Assembly (NCBI GenBank): GCA_015075075.1
Contig: JABTVA010000012.1
Span: forward strand, 22,744 to 86,743
Source of the DNA: Deltaproteobacteria bacterium
Lineage (GTDB): Bacteria; Desulfobacterota; GWC2-55-46
DNA: 64,000 bases
Direction of reading: 5' to 3'
Shown in pieces: positions 17,159 to 26,190 of this stretch. The notes under the pieces were generated by a model. It was not told the DNA's origin. It was given only the letters and a program-made list of their open reading frames with translations, and did no database searches. Made by a program: the position numbers and the translations under genes. Each line of letters opens with the position of its first letter. Position 1 is the first letter of the stretch.

Positions 17159-17301
17159 AGGCGACTTCTAAAGCGATCTTTTCCCCGGACTCTGCGTAGT
17201 TCACGGAATAAAAATGCTCACATATTGTCATATATGCTCCGCTTTTTATTCCCGGCCTTCCAGGAAAAGCGGGAAAAATCTCTAATTTTAAGAGGTTGCC
17301 T
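17159..17301. repeat. MITE-like repeat family A, copy A2
   Basis: A 143-bp copy with ends AGGCGACTTCTAAAG and ATTTTAAGAGGTTGCC and the shared internal blocks TTTTCCCCGGACTCTG, TGCTCACATATTGTCATATA and GGGAAAAATCTCT. It fills most of the gap between divergent blaI and tmk, and its right end abuts the tmk leader. Confidence 0.88.
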
Positions 17302-17334
17302 TCAATAAACGTTTCTGTTCTTTTCGGAGGCTTT

Positions 17335-17967
17335 TTGGGTTTCTTTATAACATTCGAGGGCATAGAGGGCTGCGGGAAATCCACCCAGAAGGAGCTCCTT
17401 AAGGGCCATCTCGAACGTAAGGGCAAAGAGGTCCTTACCGTAAGGGAGCCTGGCGGCACTCTCCTTGGCGAGAAGGTACGGGCCGTCCTCCTTGAGCGCG
17501 GGGACGAGCCCATTGACCCGTGGGCCGAGCTCTTCCTCTACCAGGCATGCAGGGCGCAGCTCGTGAAACGCGTCATAAGGCCGGCCCTTGAGGCAGGCAA
17601 GGTGGTCATATCCGACCGTTTCTACGACTCGACCCTCGCCTACCAGGGCTATGGAAGGGGCCTTGACAGGGCGGCTGTAAAAAAGCTCAACGCCCTCGGC
17701 TCCGGCGGCCTTGTACCGGACCTGACCTTCCTCATAGACTGCGGAGTGGAAGAGGGCTTGAAGAGGGCCTTTTCGCGCATAGCATCCGCAAAAGGCGCAA
17801 GGGAGGACCGCTTCGAAAGGGAGGACATCGACTTCCACAGGCGCGTAAGGGAGGGGTTCCTCAGGGCGGCAAAACGGGAGCCGAGGATAAGGGTCGTGGA
17901 CGGCTCCGCTGAAATCTCTACGGTCCACAAGGATATATGTGATATCATTGACAGGGCGATGGGCTAA
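17335..17967 (+). CDS. tmk: Thymidylate kinase
   Basis: dTMP kinase, making dTDP for DNA synthesis. P-loop EGIEGCGKSTQ at the N-terminus, REPGGT substrate loop, the DRFYDSTLAYQG (DR-Y/F) motif and the C-terminal VDGS are all present. I choose the TTG at 17335, because GGAGG lies at 17326-17330 and family members begin (M)xFFITFEGIEG. A longer in-frame extension to a TTG at 17296 would start inside repeat A2 and is unlikely. It is the first gene of the tmk-holB-ricT-metG cluster. The stop is 5 bp before holB. Confidence 0.93.
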   Translation: MGFFITFEGIEGCGKSTQKELLKGHLERKGKEVLTVREPGGTLLGEKVRAVLLERGDEPIDPWAELFLYQACRAQLVKRVIRPALEAGKVVISDRFYDSTLAYQGYGRGLDRAAVKKLNALGSGGLVPDLTFLIDCGVEEGLKRAFSRIASAKGAREDRFEREDIDFHRRVREGFLRAAKREPRIRVVDGSAEISTVHKDICDIIDRAMG

Positions 17968-17972
17968 CTGAA

Positions 17973-18989
17973 ATGGGCTTTCAGGAGATAATAGGGCACG
18001 AGCGCGAATTAGGGATACTCAAGGGGCTCATAACCTCTGGCAGGGTACCTCATGCCTTCCTTTTCGCGGGCCCGGACGGCGTTGGAAAGAAGCTCGTGGC
18101 AAGGGCCTTTGCCGCGGCGCTCAACTGCGAATCTCCCGGCGGCAACTCGTGCGGGCTATGCCGAGACTGCGCCGCTATCGAGGGCGGGTCGCACCCCAAC
18201 GTAATGGAGATATGGCCGCTCGATAAGCCGGTCGATAAGAAGGGCGAGAGGGACCCGCTCGGCCTCATAAGGATAGACCAGATAAGGGAGGTGCAGTCGG
18301 TCCTCAGGTATAGGGCCGAGCGCGGCACGAAGGTCGTAATCGTGAACGGGGCCGACAGGTTCATGCCCGCCGCCGCCAACGCGTTTTTGAAGACCCTTGA
18401 AGAGCCGCCCGGCGGGTCTGTGATCGTACTCGTATCATCCAGGCCCGCCGACCTCCTCCCGACTGTCGTCTCAAGGTGCAGGAGGATAAACTTCAGGCCG
18501 CTCTCCGAGGGCGCCGTAAGGGCATACCTCATAGAGAAAAAGGGGATCGCACCTGCCGAGGCAGGTGCCGTGGCGCGCCTCTCGGACGGCTCCATCTCGA
18601 AGGCCGCCGGTTACATCGATGAAGGGTGGCTCCAGAAGAGGAGGGACGTCGTCGAGAGGCTCCTGTCTTTCGGCCAGAACGACGCGGACGAGGCCCTTAA
18701 GTTCGCCGAGGAGCTTTCAAAGCGGGACGACCTCGAGGAGACGCTCGACTTCCTGAAATCCTGGTACAGGGACAGGATAGTGGCGTTCGAGGGCGCGCCG
18801 CACCTCATAGCCAATACCGACATGCAAAGGCGCATGAAAGACGACCGCGTGGAGGACTTTAACCGCCTCTCTTCCTCTTTTTGGGCGGTCGAGGAGGCGC
18901 TGAGGAACATCACGCCCCCGAGGAACGGGAACAGGCATCTAACGATGGAGGCGCTGGTCCTTAAGCTTTCGGGCGCGCTCCTCATGTAG
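17973..18989 (+). CDS. holB: DNA polymerase III delta-prime subunit
   Basis: A 338-residue clamp-loader AAA+ protein. Motifs in order: FQEIIGHERELGILK, an altered Walker A GPDGVGKK, a four-Cys zinc module (CESPGGNSCGLCRDC), IRIDQIREVQ, ANAFLKTLEEPPGG and the sensor SRCRR. The C-terminal collar domain follows. Length is typical. It is tightly packed between tmk (5-bp gap) and ricT, an arrangement common in deltaproteobacteria and Firmicutes. Confidence 0.92.
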   Translation: MGFQEIIGHERELGILKGLITSGRVPHAFLFAGPDGVGKKLVARAFAAALNCESPGGNSCGLCRDCAAIEGGSHPNVMEIWPLDKPVDKKGERDPLGLIRIDQIREVQSVLRYRAERGTKVVIVNGADRFMPAAANAFLKTLEEPPGGSVIVLVSSRPADLLPTVVSRCRRINFRPLSEGAVRAYLIEKKGIAPAEAGAVARLSDGSISKAAGYIDEGWLQKRRDVVERLLSFGQNDADEALKFAEELSKRDDLEETLDFLKSWYRDRIVAFEGAPHLIANTDMQRRMKDDRVEDFNRLSSSFWAVEEALRNITPPRNGNRHLTMEALVLKLSGALLM

Positions 18990-19022
18990 CTCAAACCGGA
19001 ACAGGATGGCTAAGCCGCGGGA

Positions 19023-20018
19023 TTGACGGCGGACGCACAGGCAAAGGATAAAGGCATGGTAAGGGTAGCTGGAGTCAGGTTCAAGAAAGCTTGCAAGGTC
19101 TACGATTTCGAGGCCGGGGAAATGGAGCTCCATCCGGGGGACTCCGTGATAGTGGAGGTCGAAAGGGGCCTCGGCATGGGGACGCTCGTCTACAGCCCCA
19201 GGGAGGTGGACCCGGCGGTGCTCGCGAGGCCGCTTAAGAAGATAGTCAGGAAGGCCGACGCGGTGGACATAGAAAGGCTCGGCTTCAATACCGAGAGGGA
19301 GAACGAGGCCTTCGCCATATGCAAGGAGAGGATAATCAAGTACAGCCTCCCCATGAAGCTCATAAGGGTAGAGTACCTCTTCGATTCGAGCAAGGCCATA
19401 TTCTATTTCACTTCCGACACCAGGGTCGATTTCCGCGAGCTGGTGAAGGACCTTGCCGCGACCTTCCACACAAGGATAGAGATGCGGCAGATAGGCGTGA
19501 GGGACGAGGCCAAGATGATAGGCGGCCTCGGCCCGTGCGGGAGGGAGCTTTGCTGCTCGGGTTTCCTGGCCGACTTCGAGCCCGTGACCATAAAGATGGC
19601 CAAGGAGCAGAACCTGGCCCTGAACCCCGTGAAGATATCCGGCATATGCGGCAGGCTCATGTGCTGCCTCTCCTACGAGCACGATTTCTACCAGAGCGAG
19701 AGGAAGAGGGACAGGGAAAAGGAAAGGGAGAGCGTAAGGGACGGCGGCAAGGACACAAGCGACACGGGCAAGGGCGAGGAGAAGCGCCAGAGGCCCGACC
19801 GTGACCGGGGGAAAAAGCCGGGCAAGGCCGCACAGGGGCAGCAACAGGGGCATAAGAGCGGCTGCGGCGGCTGCGGCAGGCATGATAAAAAGAAACACAG
19901 GCCCAGGGATGAGGGAAAACCCGGGCAGGTGGCGGAGGGGAAGCCGGGGGGAGCTGACGGGAAACCTGGGCAGGGGGCCGACGGAAAACCGGGGCAAGGG
20001 GCTGACGGGAATGCCTGA
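19023..20018 (+). CDS. ricT: PSP1-domain protein RicT (YaaT) with long low-complexity tail
   Basis: A 331-residue protein. Residues 12-~230 form a PSP1 domain with the two conserved Cys groups GPCGRELCCSGF and GICGRLMCCLSYEHDFY. In Bacillus these proteins join an Fe-S-bearing complex affecting RNA processing; the role here is inferred. Residues after ~235 are a highly charged Lys/Arg/Asp/Gly tail. It contains a Cys-rich patch (SGCGGCGRHDKKKH) and tandem DGKPGQGA repeats before the stop. The longest start is TTG at 19023; the ATG at 19056 (VRVAGVRFKKA) is a good alternative. The end overlaps metG by 8 bp. Confidence 0.85.
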   Translation: MTADAQAKDKGMVRVAGVRFKKACKVYDFEAGEMELHPGDSVIVEVERGLGMGTLVYSPREVDPAVLARPLKKIVRKADAVDIERLGFNTERENEAFAICKERIIKYSLPMKLIRVEYLFDSSKAIFYFTSDTRVDFRELVKDLAATFHTRIEMRQIGVRDEAKMIGGLGPCGRELCCSGFLADFEPVTIKMAKEQNLALNPVKISGICGRLMCCLSYEHDFYQSERKRDREKERESVRDGGKDTSDTGKGEEKRQRPDRDRGKKPGKAAQGQQQGHKSGCGGCGRHDKKKHRPRDEGKPGQVAEGKPGGADGKPGQGADGKPGQGADGNA

Positions 20019-21543
20019 GGCTGAAAAGACCTTCTACGTCACCACGCCGATTTATTACGTAAACGACGTGCCGCACATAGGGCACGCCTATACTACCATC
20101 GCCGCGGACTGCATAGCCCGTTTCAAGAGGCTCAAGGGGTTCGATGTCCTATTCGCGACTGGCACTGACGAACACGGCCAGAAGGTCGAGAAGGCGGCTG
20201 CGGCTGCCGGGCTCGCGCCTCTGGATTTCGCCTCGGGCGTGGGGCAGAGGTTCAAGGACCTCTGGGCCAGGCTCAATATCACGAACGACGACTTCATAAG
20301 GACTACCGAGGAAAGGCACCTTAAGGCGGTCTCCAGGCTCTGGGAGACTGTGCAGGCAAAGGGCGACATATACCTCGGCGAGTGCGAGGACTGGTACTGC
20401 ACCCCGTGCGAGAGCTTCTGGACCGACAAACAGCTTAAGGACGGCAAATGCCCGGACTGTGGCCGCCCTGTCGAGAAGCTCAAGGAGCCGAGCTACTTCT
20501 TCAGGCTCTCCAGATACGGCGAGCCGCTCCTTAAACATATTGAGGAGAACCCGGGCTTCATAAGGCCAGAGAACAGGAGAAACGAGGTCGTCTCTTTTCT
20601 CAGGGAAGGGCTCCGCGATTTAAGCGTAAGCAGGACCACCTTCAAGTGGGGCATACCGGTGCCCGGCGACCCGGCGCACGTCATGTACGTCTGGTTCGAC
20701 GCGCTCACCAATTACCTGACCGCGACCGGTTACCCGGACGATATGGGCCGGAGCAAAAGGTGCTGGCCCGCGGACCTGCACCTCATCGGAAAGGACATAC
20801 TCCGCTTCCACGCGGTCTACTGGCCCGCCTTTCTCATGGCCGCTGGGATCGAGCCGCCGAAAGAGGTCTTTGCCCACGGCTGGTGGACCATCGAGGGGCA
20901 GAAGATGAGCAAATCCAAAGGCAATGTGGTCGACCCCTGGGCAACTGCCGAGAAGTTCGGGGTGGACGCCTTCCGCTATTTCCTTTTGCGCGAGGTGCCG
21001 TTCGGGGTCGACGGGGACTTTTCCGAGAAGGCCCTTGTAGGGAGGCTCAATAGCGACCTCGCGAACGACCTGGGGAACCTCTTGAGCAGGTCGGTCACCA
21101 TGATAGAGAAGTACAGGGGCGGTGTCGTCCCCTCGGCGGATCCGGTTGAGAGGGAAGAGCTTGAGGGTAGGATCAGGTCCCTTTTTAAAGAGCTCCCGCA
21201 CCAGTATGAGGAGAAGATGAACGGGCTCTCTTTCCACGAGGCCCTCGGAAAGGCCTGGACAATCGTAAGGGAGCTCAATATGTACGTCGATAAGGCCGCT
21301 CCGTGGAAGGAAAAGGACGAGGCGACCCTCTCGGCTGTGCTGGCGACCCTCGCCGAGGGGCTCCGGATAATAGCGGTATACGCATGGCCCGTTATCCCGG
21401 AGTCTGCCCAAAAGATATGGGAAAGCCTCGGGCTTGAAAATGACATAGGAAAGGCAAGATTCGACGAGGCCGTGGCCTGGGGTAATACGCTTTCAGGCCT
21501 CAAGGTCAAAAAAACACCCCCGCTCTTCCCGAGGGTGCAGTAG
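20011..21543 (+). CDS. metG: Methionyl-tRNA synthetase
   Basis: A 510-residue class I aminoacyl-tRNA synthetase charging tRNA-Met. It carries the HIGH motif (PHIGHAYTT) near residue 18, a four-Cys zinc knuckle (CEDWYCTPC ... CPDC) around 123-150 and KMSKSKGN near residue 295, followed by the helical anticodon-binding domain. It lacks the C-terminal tRNA-binding (Arc1p-like) domain, as in many short bacterial forms. The ATG at 20011 overlaps the ricT stop (ATGCCTGA). The frame remains open upstream, but that part is ricT sequence in another frame. Confidence 0.95.
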   Translation: MPEAEKTFYVTTPIYYVNDVPHIGHAYTTIAADCIARFKRLKGFDVLFATGTDEHGQKVEKAAAAAGLAPLDFASGVGQRFKDLWARLNITNDDFIRTTEERHLKAVSRLWETVQAKGDIYLGECEDWYCTPCESFWTDKQLKDGKCPDCGRPVEKLKEPSYFFRLSRYGEPLLKHIEENPGFIRPENRRNEVVSFLREGLRDLSVSRTTFKWGIPVPGDPAHVMYVWFDALTNYLTATGYPDDMGRSKRCWPADLHLIGKDILRFHAVYWPAFLMAAGIEPPKEVFAHGWWTIEGQKMSKSKGNVVDPWATAEKFGVDAFRYFLLREVPFGVDGDFSEKALVGRLNSDLANDLGNLLSRSVTMIEKYRGGVVPSADPVEREELEGRIRSLFKELPHQYEEKMNGLSFHEALGKAWTIVRELNMYVDKAAPWKEKDEATLSAVLATLAEGLRIIAVYAWPVIPESAQKIWESLGLENDIGKARFDEAVAWGNTLSGLKVKKTPPLFPRVQ

Positions 21544-21578
21544 TAGTACCCCTCTTTTTTAAAGGAGGAAGATTTAAA

Positions 21579-21714
21579 AGCTCTGATTAATTCATTGTCG
21601 TCATTGCGAGCGCAGCGAAGCAAACTCATCCTTAAGTAAATTATGCGTTTGGAGATTGCTTCGGAGCTAAAGCTCCTCGCAATGACAACTGAAACGAGAA
21701 TTATCGGAGTTCTT
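21579..21714. repeat. Interspersed palindromic repeat family B, copy B1
   Basis: Outer ends GCTCTGATTAATTC and GAGAATTATCGGAGTTC enclose a core GTCATTGCGAGCGCAGCGAAGC ... CTCGCAATGAC. It has no coding capacity. It lies in the 280-bp gap between metG and the TatD/radical SAM gene, and the rest of the gap shows nothing else. Confidence 0.75.
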
Positions 21715-21823
21715 AATATGAATCATAATCCCCCTTCCTTCCTTTTTGAAAGGTAGGGAATTTAATAAAAGGCTCTCATTTAAAAACGATACCTTTTGAC
21801 GCGTTAGTGTTTTTAATTTGCTG

Positions 21824-23239
21824 ATGGAAAAACCATATCTGATCGACAGCCACGCCCACCTCGACGACCCGCGGTTCGCGGACGACCTCGAAGAGGTCAT
21901 AACCAGGGCCAAAGAAGCGGGGCTCAAGAAGATAATCACGGTAGGGTGCTGGAGCAAGAAGGACGGCTTCGAAAAGCCCATGGAGCTTGCCTCGAAGTAC
22001 GACCTCCTCTATCTTGCGCTCGGGGTGCACCCGCACGACTCCAGGGACGCCGCAGGCAAGGCCCCCTGGGCCGAGATAAGAAAGTTCGCGCTCGGAGAGG
22101 ACGCCGCCGCGGCAAAAAAGCTCGTGGCAATAGGCGAAACCGGGCTCGACTACTATTACGACCACTCGCCCAAAAAGGCGCAGAAGGACGCGTTCGTAAA
22201 GCAGATAAGGCTTGCGAGGGAACTGAACCTCCCGCTCATCATACATACGAGGGACGCGGAGTCCGACACCCTCGACATACTCCGCTCCGAGGGGGCGGGG
22301 GAGACAGGCGGGGTCTTCCATTGCTTCTCGGGCACGAAGGAGACCGCGAAGGCCGCCCTGGACATGGGCTTCCACCTCTCCTTTACGGGTGTCGTCACCT
22401 TCTCCAAGGCCGAGGCCCTTCGCGAGGTCGTAAAGACCGTTCCGATAGAGAAGATGCTCGTCGAGACAGACTGCCCCTATCTCGCGCCCGAGCCTTACAG
22501 GGGCCGGAGGAACGAGCCTTCGTTCGTGCTTGAGACCGCGAGGGAGATAGCGGCGATAAAGGGCTTGAGCGTAAACGACGTATCGAGGATAACGAGCCTG
22601 AACGCCGAGGAGCTCTTCGGCCTCCGGGGCGGAACGGACAAGGCCCGGATAGCATATCCCATAAGGAATTCGCTTTACCTAAATATAACCAACAGGTGCT
22701 CGAACCACTGCACCTTCTGCGCCAAGTTCAAGTCATATACGGTCAAGGGGCATTACCTGAGGCTACGCGAGGAGCCTACCTTTGCCGAGATAATCTCCGC
22801 CATAGGCCCGGACCCGGAGGAGAAGTACGACGAGATAGTCTTCTGCGGCTTCGGGGAGCCGCTGATAAGGCTCGATATCGTCAAAGAGGTCGGGATGTAC
22901 CTTAAGCGGAGGGGCTGCAGGATCCGGATAGACACCGACGGCCTGGCGAACCTCGTCCACGGGAGGAACGTGCTGCCGGAACTGAAGTTCGTGGACTGCG
23001 TTTCCGTGAGCCTCAACGCCCCGGATTCCAAGACCTACCAGAAGCTCGTCAAGACCCCCTTCAAGGACGACGCCTTTCCCGCCATACTCTTTTTCCTGAG
23101 AGAAGCGAAGAAGCACATATCGAAGGTCGTGGCAAGCGTGGTCGCCGTGCCAGGCCTCGATATCGAGGCCTGCCGGAAGGTAGCCGAGGACGAGCTGGGG
23201 GTTAAGTTCAGGGTGAGGGAGTATAATACGGTAGGGTAA
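21824..23239 (+). CDS. TatD-family nuclease fused to a TatD-linked radical SAM domain
   Basis: A two-domain protein of about 471 residues. Residues 1-~262 are a TatD metal-dependent hydrolase: LIDSHAHLDD, GVHPHDS, AIGETGLDYYYD, IIHTRDA and the metal-binding ETDCPYLAP. Residues ~270-471 form a radical SAM domain with the cluster motif CSNHCTFC (about 292-299), followed by FCGFGEPLIR and RIDTDGLAN. This pairing is known as the TatD-linked radical SAM family; its substrate is unknown. I prefer the ATG at 21824 (MEKPYLIDS) over a TTG 6 bp upstream. No strong ribosome site is visible. It stands alone between repeat-rich gaps. Confidence 0.88.
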   Translation: MEKPYLIDSHAHLDDPRFADDLEEVITRAKEAGLKKIITVGCWSKKDGFEKPMELASKYDLLYLALGVHPHDSRDAAGKAPWAEIRKFALGEDAAAAKKLVAIGETGLDYYYDHSPKKAQKDAFVKQIRLARELNLPLIIHTRDAESDTLDILRSEGAGETGGVFHCFSGTKETAKAALDMGFHLSFTGVVTFSKAEALREVVKTVPIEKMLVETDCPYLAPEPYRGRRNEPSFVLETAREIAAIKGLSVNDVSRITSLNAEELFGLRGGTDKARIAYPIRNSLYLNITNRCSNHCTFCAKFKSYTVKGHYLRLREEPTFAEIISAIGPDPEEKYDEIVFCGFGEPLIRLDIVKEVGMYLKRRGCRIRIDTDGLANLVHGRNVLPELKFVDCVSVSLNAPDSKTYQKLVKTPFKDDAFPAILFFLREAKKHISKVVASVVAVPGLDIEACRKVAEDELGVKFRVREYNTVG

Positions 23240-23266
23240 GTTTTTTTGTTGCCCGAAGCCCTTTTC

Positions 23267-23632
23267 CGCGCTGCCGCGCGGATAGAGGGTAAGGGCTCGC
23301 TTGTTATCTGCCTCCCCCACCACGTGAACGGGCCCCTGAAGTCGCTTCGCTCCTACAGCCTCGGCCCGTTCACGCTCTTCCTCCCTTATACTTCGCTCGC
23401 CCTTACCCTCCGGGGTTTGTTTCAGGACAAGAAATCTTACATCCTTAGTTGTTTTGCATTTCAAACCACCCAGGGGCATAAGGCGGAGCGAACATAGGGA
23501 TAGGGGAGGGCGGGCGAGGCAGGGCAGCAGGAGCGAGGCCCCGAAGCGGGCCGAGCGACATAAGGGCCGAGCCCGGAGGAAGGAGGCGGAAAGAAAGCGG
23601 AGCCTTATGCCCAAAAAGAGCGCGGCAGCGCG
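23267..23632. repeat. GC-rich multi-hairpin repeat element, copy 1
   Basis: A 366-bp non-coding element bounded by CGCGCTGCCGCGCG and GCGCGGCAGCGCG. Inside are nested inverted repeats. AGGGTAAGGGC (23286) pairs with GCCCTTACCCT (23399) and surrounds GTGAACGGGCC (23324) / GGCCCGTTCAC (23363). A separate pair is GGGCATAAGGC (23474) / GCCTTATGCCC (23602). The 135 bp within the last pair is strikingly purine-rich on the plus strand. A reverse-oriented copy lies at 54594-54978. Together with repeat D3 it occupies the 706-bp gap before era. Confidence 0.75.
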
Positions 23633-23773
23633 CAAAGGCTTTTGCACAATCTCACGCAATCCGGAAAGGGCAGCTACGTTTGTCATCAGAAAGTATTCGC
23701 TTTGCGAATCCACCCCTCCAATCCTTCTTTTGACACTACATCCCCTTGATGGTATCCTCACCCATTGGAGTGG

Positions 23774-23906
23774 CAGGCTGCTGAAAAAGTCCATCTGCGT
23801 CGAAGGCTACGTCGCTGGACACTCCGGCGTACGCGAAAAGTTCGCCTCATTCCCAGTTCCCCTGTTCCAATTGGGGCCTCGCACCTGGAACTTTTTGAGC
23901 AGCCTG
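23774..23906. repeat. Interspersed repeat family D, copy D3
   Basis: The best-preserved family D copy: CAGGCTGCTGAAAAAG ... CTTTTTGAGCAGCCTG terminal inverted repeats around ATCTGCGTCGAAGGC-type sequence. It is followed directly by another TTTTTCAGCAAGCTG half-end near 23923. It lies just upstream of era. Confidence 0.75.
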
Positions 23907-23945
23907 AATAAAAAACGGGGTTTTTCAGCAAGCTGGTAGAAGCTT

Positions 23946-24810
23946 ATGTCATTCAAGTCAGGTTTCGTTTCCATAATAGGCAGGCCCAACGCGGGCAAGT
24001 CCACGCTCTTGAATAGCGTCCTCGGCGAGAAGATATCCATCGTCTCGCCCAAGCCGCAGACGACCCGGAACGTCGTAAGGGGCATCAAGAACCTCGAAGG
24101 CTGCCAGATGGTCTTCATAGACACGCCCGGCATACACAAGGGCAAGGCCTCCTTAACGAACGGATGGTAAGGGAGGCTGTCGCGTCATTAAAGGACGTGG
24201 ACGCCGTGGTCCTCCTTGTCGAGGCCGACAGGCCCGTTACGGACGAGGACAGGCACATAATCAACTCGCTTAAGGGCCTCAAGTGCCCTGTCATTCTCAG
24301 GTAAACAAGGTAGACAGGATAGACAAGCGGCAGATACTCCCGCTTATCCACGAATATTCGAAGATGTACTCGTTCAGGAAGTGATACCTTTCGGCGCTAA
24401 AGGAGAGGGTGAGCTCTTGTCGGTACGCTCTCGGCCCTCATGCCCGAGGTCCAAAATACTTCGGACGACGTCCTTACCGACGTGCCCAGAGGTTCATAGC
24501 CGCGGAGATAGTGAGGGAGAAGGTCTTTCTATTCGTCCGCGAGGAGATACCCTACTCGGTCGCCGTGGTCGTGGACAAGTTCATTGAGAAGAAGGGGCTC
24601 ATATCCATAACCGCCACCATAAACGTCGAGAGGGAGTCCCAGAAGGGCATAATCATCGGCAAGGGCGGGTCCATGCTCAAGAAGATAGGCACTTCCGCGC
24701 GCGAGGAGATAGAGAAGCTCCTCGGCTCCAGGGTTTTTTTGGAGCTGTTCGTCCGCGTCCAGAAGGAGTGGACAAAGAAGCCGGGCGCGCTGAAGGAGTT
24801 CGGTTACTGA
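23946..24810 (+). CDS. era: GTPase Era, frameshifted as sequenced
   Basis: Era binds 16S rRNA in 30S ribosome maturation. The intact first part contains [15 protein letters not shown] (G1), [10 protein letters not shown] (G2) and [11 protein letters not shown] (G3). Further pieces in other frames are [31 protein letters not shown] (G4 region) and PLSALKGEG. The KH domain is intact ([29 protein letters not shown]). Breaks occur near 24150, 24300, 24380 and between 24415 and 24480. All are small indels, and the conserved residues survive. Because era is normally essential, assembly error is the simplest reading. It lies 66 bp upstream of der. Confidence 0.85.
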
Positions 24811-24876
24811 GCCCTTCCCTGCATTATCGTAAGTATCTGTCGCAATCATGAAAGGAGTCCAGGCGTAAGCATCGTT

Positions 24877-26187
24877 ATGAAACCGGTCGTAGCTATCGTC
24901 GGCAGGCCCAACGTGGGGAAGTCGACCCTTTTTAACAGGCTCCTCGGCAGGAAACGGGCCATCGTGCACGACATGCCGGGGGTAACGAGAGACCTGAATT
25001 TTGCCGACATGGACGAAGGAGGCCGCCAGTTCACCCTCGTGGACACCGGCGGCTTCGAATCCGTTACCGAAGATATCGTCCTTGCCCAGGTGCGGGAGCA
25101 GGCCCGTCTCGCTATCGAGGACGCCGACCTCATAGTGTTCGTCATGGACGGCAGGGCCGGACCTGCCCCGGACGATATCGAGCTCGTAGGGATGCTCAGG
25201 AAATCAGGAAAGCCGGTCGTGTACGCCGTAAACAAGATAGACACGCCCAGGTATGAAGCCCTCGCTATGGAGTTTTACTCGCTCGGCATAGGCGAGGTGC
25301 TGGCGATATCCGCCGAGCACGGAACGGGCATAAACGAGCTCCTGGACGCGGTGCTCGAAAGGCTCCCGGAGAAGGCCCCGGCCCCGGAGGACGAGGATAG
25401 GGTGAGGGTCGCGATAGTGGGAAGGCCCAATGTCGGAAAGTCCTCGCTCCTTAACCGTATAACCGGAAGGCCCAGGGCCATAGTGAGCGCGGTCGCAGGA
25501 ACGACCAGGGACCCTGTGGACATGCCCGTAGACCTCGACGGCAGGAAGTACCTTTTCATCGATACCGCGGGTATCAGGAGGAAGAGCAAGGTCAGCATGA
25601 CGGTCGAGACCTACTCGGTCATGGAGGCCATCAGGTCGATAGAGCGGTGCGACGTGGCCATCCTCGTGGTAGACGGCAAGGACGGCATAACCTCGCAGGA
25701 CGAGAAGATAGCTGGCCTAATAGAAGACAGGAAAAAATGCTGCATCGTCCTCGTAAACAAGTGGGACCTCGTGGAGAAGGACACGCGGACCGCCGACTAC
25801 GCGGCGGATACCATAAGGAAAAAGCTCCCGTTCATCTCCTACGCGCCGGTAATATTCGTCTCGGCCCTCACGGGCCAGAGGGTGCCGAGGATACTCGAGA
25901 CAGTGGACGCGCTCGTCGAAAAGTCAAGGAGGCAGGTGGCCACCTCGGCCCTGAACAGCGCCCTTGAATCCGTGGTCTCAAGGTTCGGCCCGCACGCCTT
26001 CAGGGGCAAGGAAGTGAAGTTCTATTACGCCACCCAGGTCGGCACCGCGCCGCCTGCCTTCATAATCTTCACCAACCACCCGGAGGGCGTCGAGGACTCC
26101 TACCAGCGGTACCTGGCGTCGGGACTCCGGGAAACACTCGGGCTCGAGGAGGTCCCCTTGAGGCTCGTTTTCAGGGAAAGACATTGA
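24877..26187 (+). CDS. der: Double GTPase Der (EngA)
   Basis: A 436-residue tandem GTPase for 50S ribosome assembly. The first G domain has VAIVGRPNVGKSTLFN, DTGGFE and NKID. The second has VAIVGRPNVGKSSLLN, DTAGIRRKSK and NKWDLVEKD. A C-terminal KH-like domain (VKFYYATQVGTAPPAF, FTNHPEGV) completes the usual length. Intact. It lies directly between the broken era and the YihY membrane protein with only 3 bp to the latter. Confidence 0.96.
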   Translation: MKPVVAIVGRPNVGKSTLFNRLLGRKRAIVHDMPGVTRDLNFADMDEGGRQFTLVDTGGFESVTEDIVLAQVREQARLAIEDADLIVFVMDGRAGPAPDDIELVGMLRKSGKPVVYAVNKIDTPRYEALAMEFYSLGIGEVLAISAEHGTGINELLDAVLERLPEKAPAPEDEDRVRVAIVGRPNVGKSSLLNRITGRPRAIVSAVAGTTRDPVDMPVDLDGRKYLFIDTAGIRRKSKVSMTVETYSVMEAIRSIERCDVAILVVDGKDGITSQDEKIAGLIEDRKKCCIVLVNKWDLVEKDTRTADYAADTIRKKLPFISYAPVIFVSALTGQRVPRILETVDALVEKSRRQVATSALNSALESVVSRFGPHAFRGKEVKFYYATQVGTAPPAFIIFTNHPEGVEDSYQRYLASGLRETLGLEEVPLRLVFRERH

Positions 26188-26190
26188 GGG

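Noticed and set aside
17296..17334. Longer N-terminus for thymidylate kinase
   Set aside because: It would start at a TTG inside repeat A2 and precede the conserved FFITFEGIEG start; GGAGG supports the TTG at 17335.
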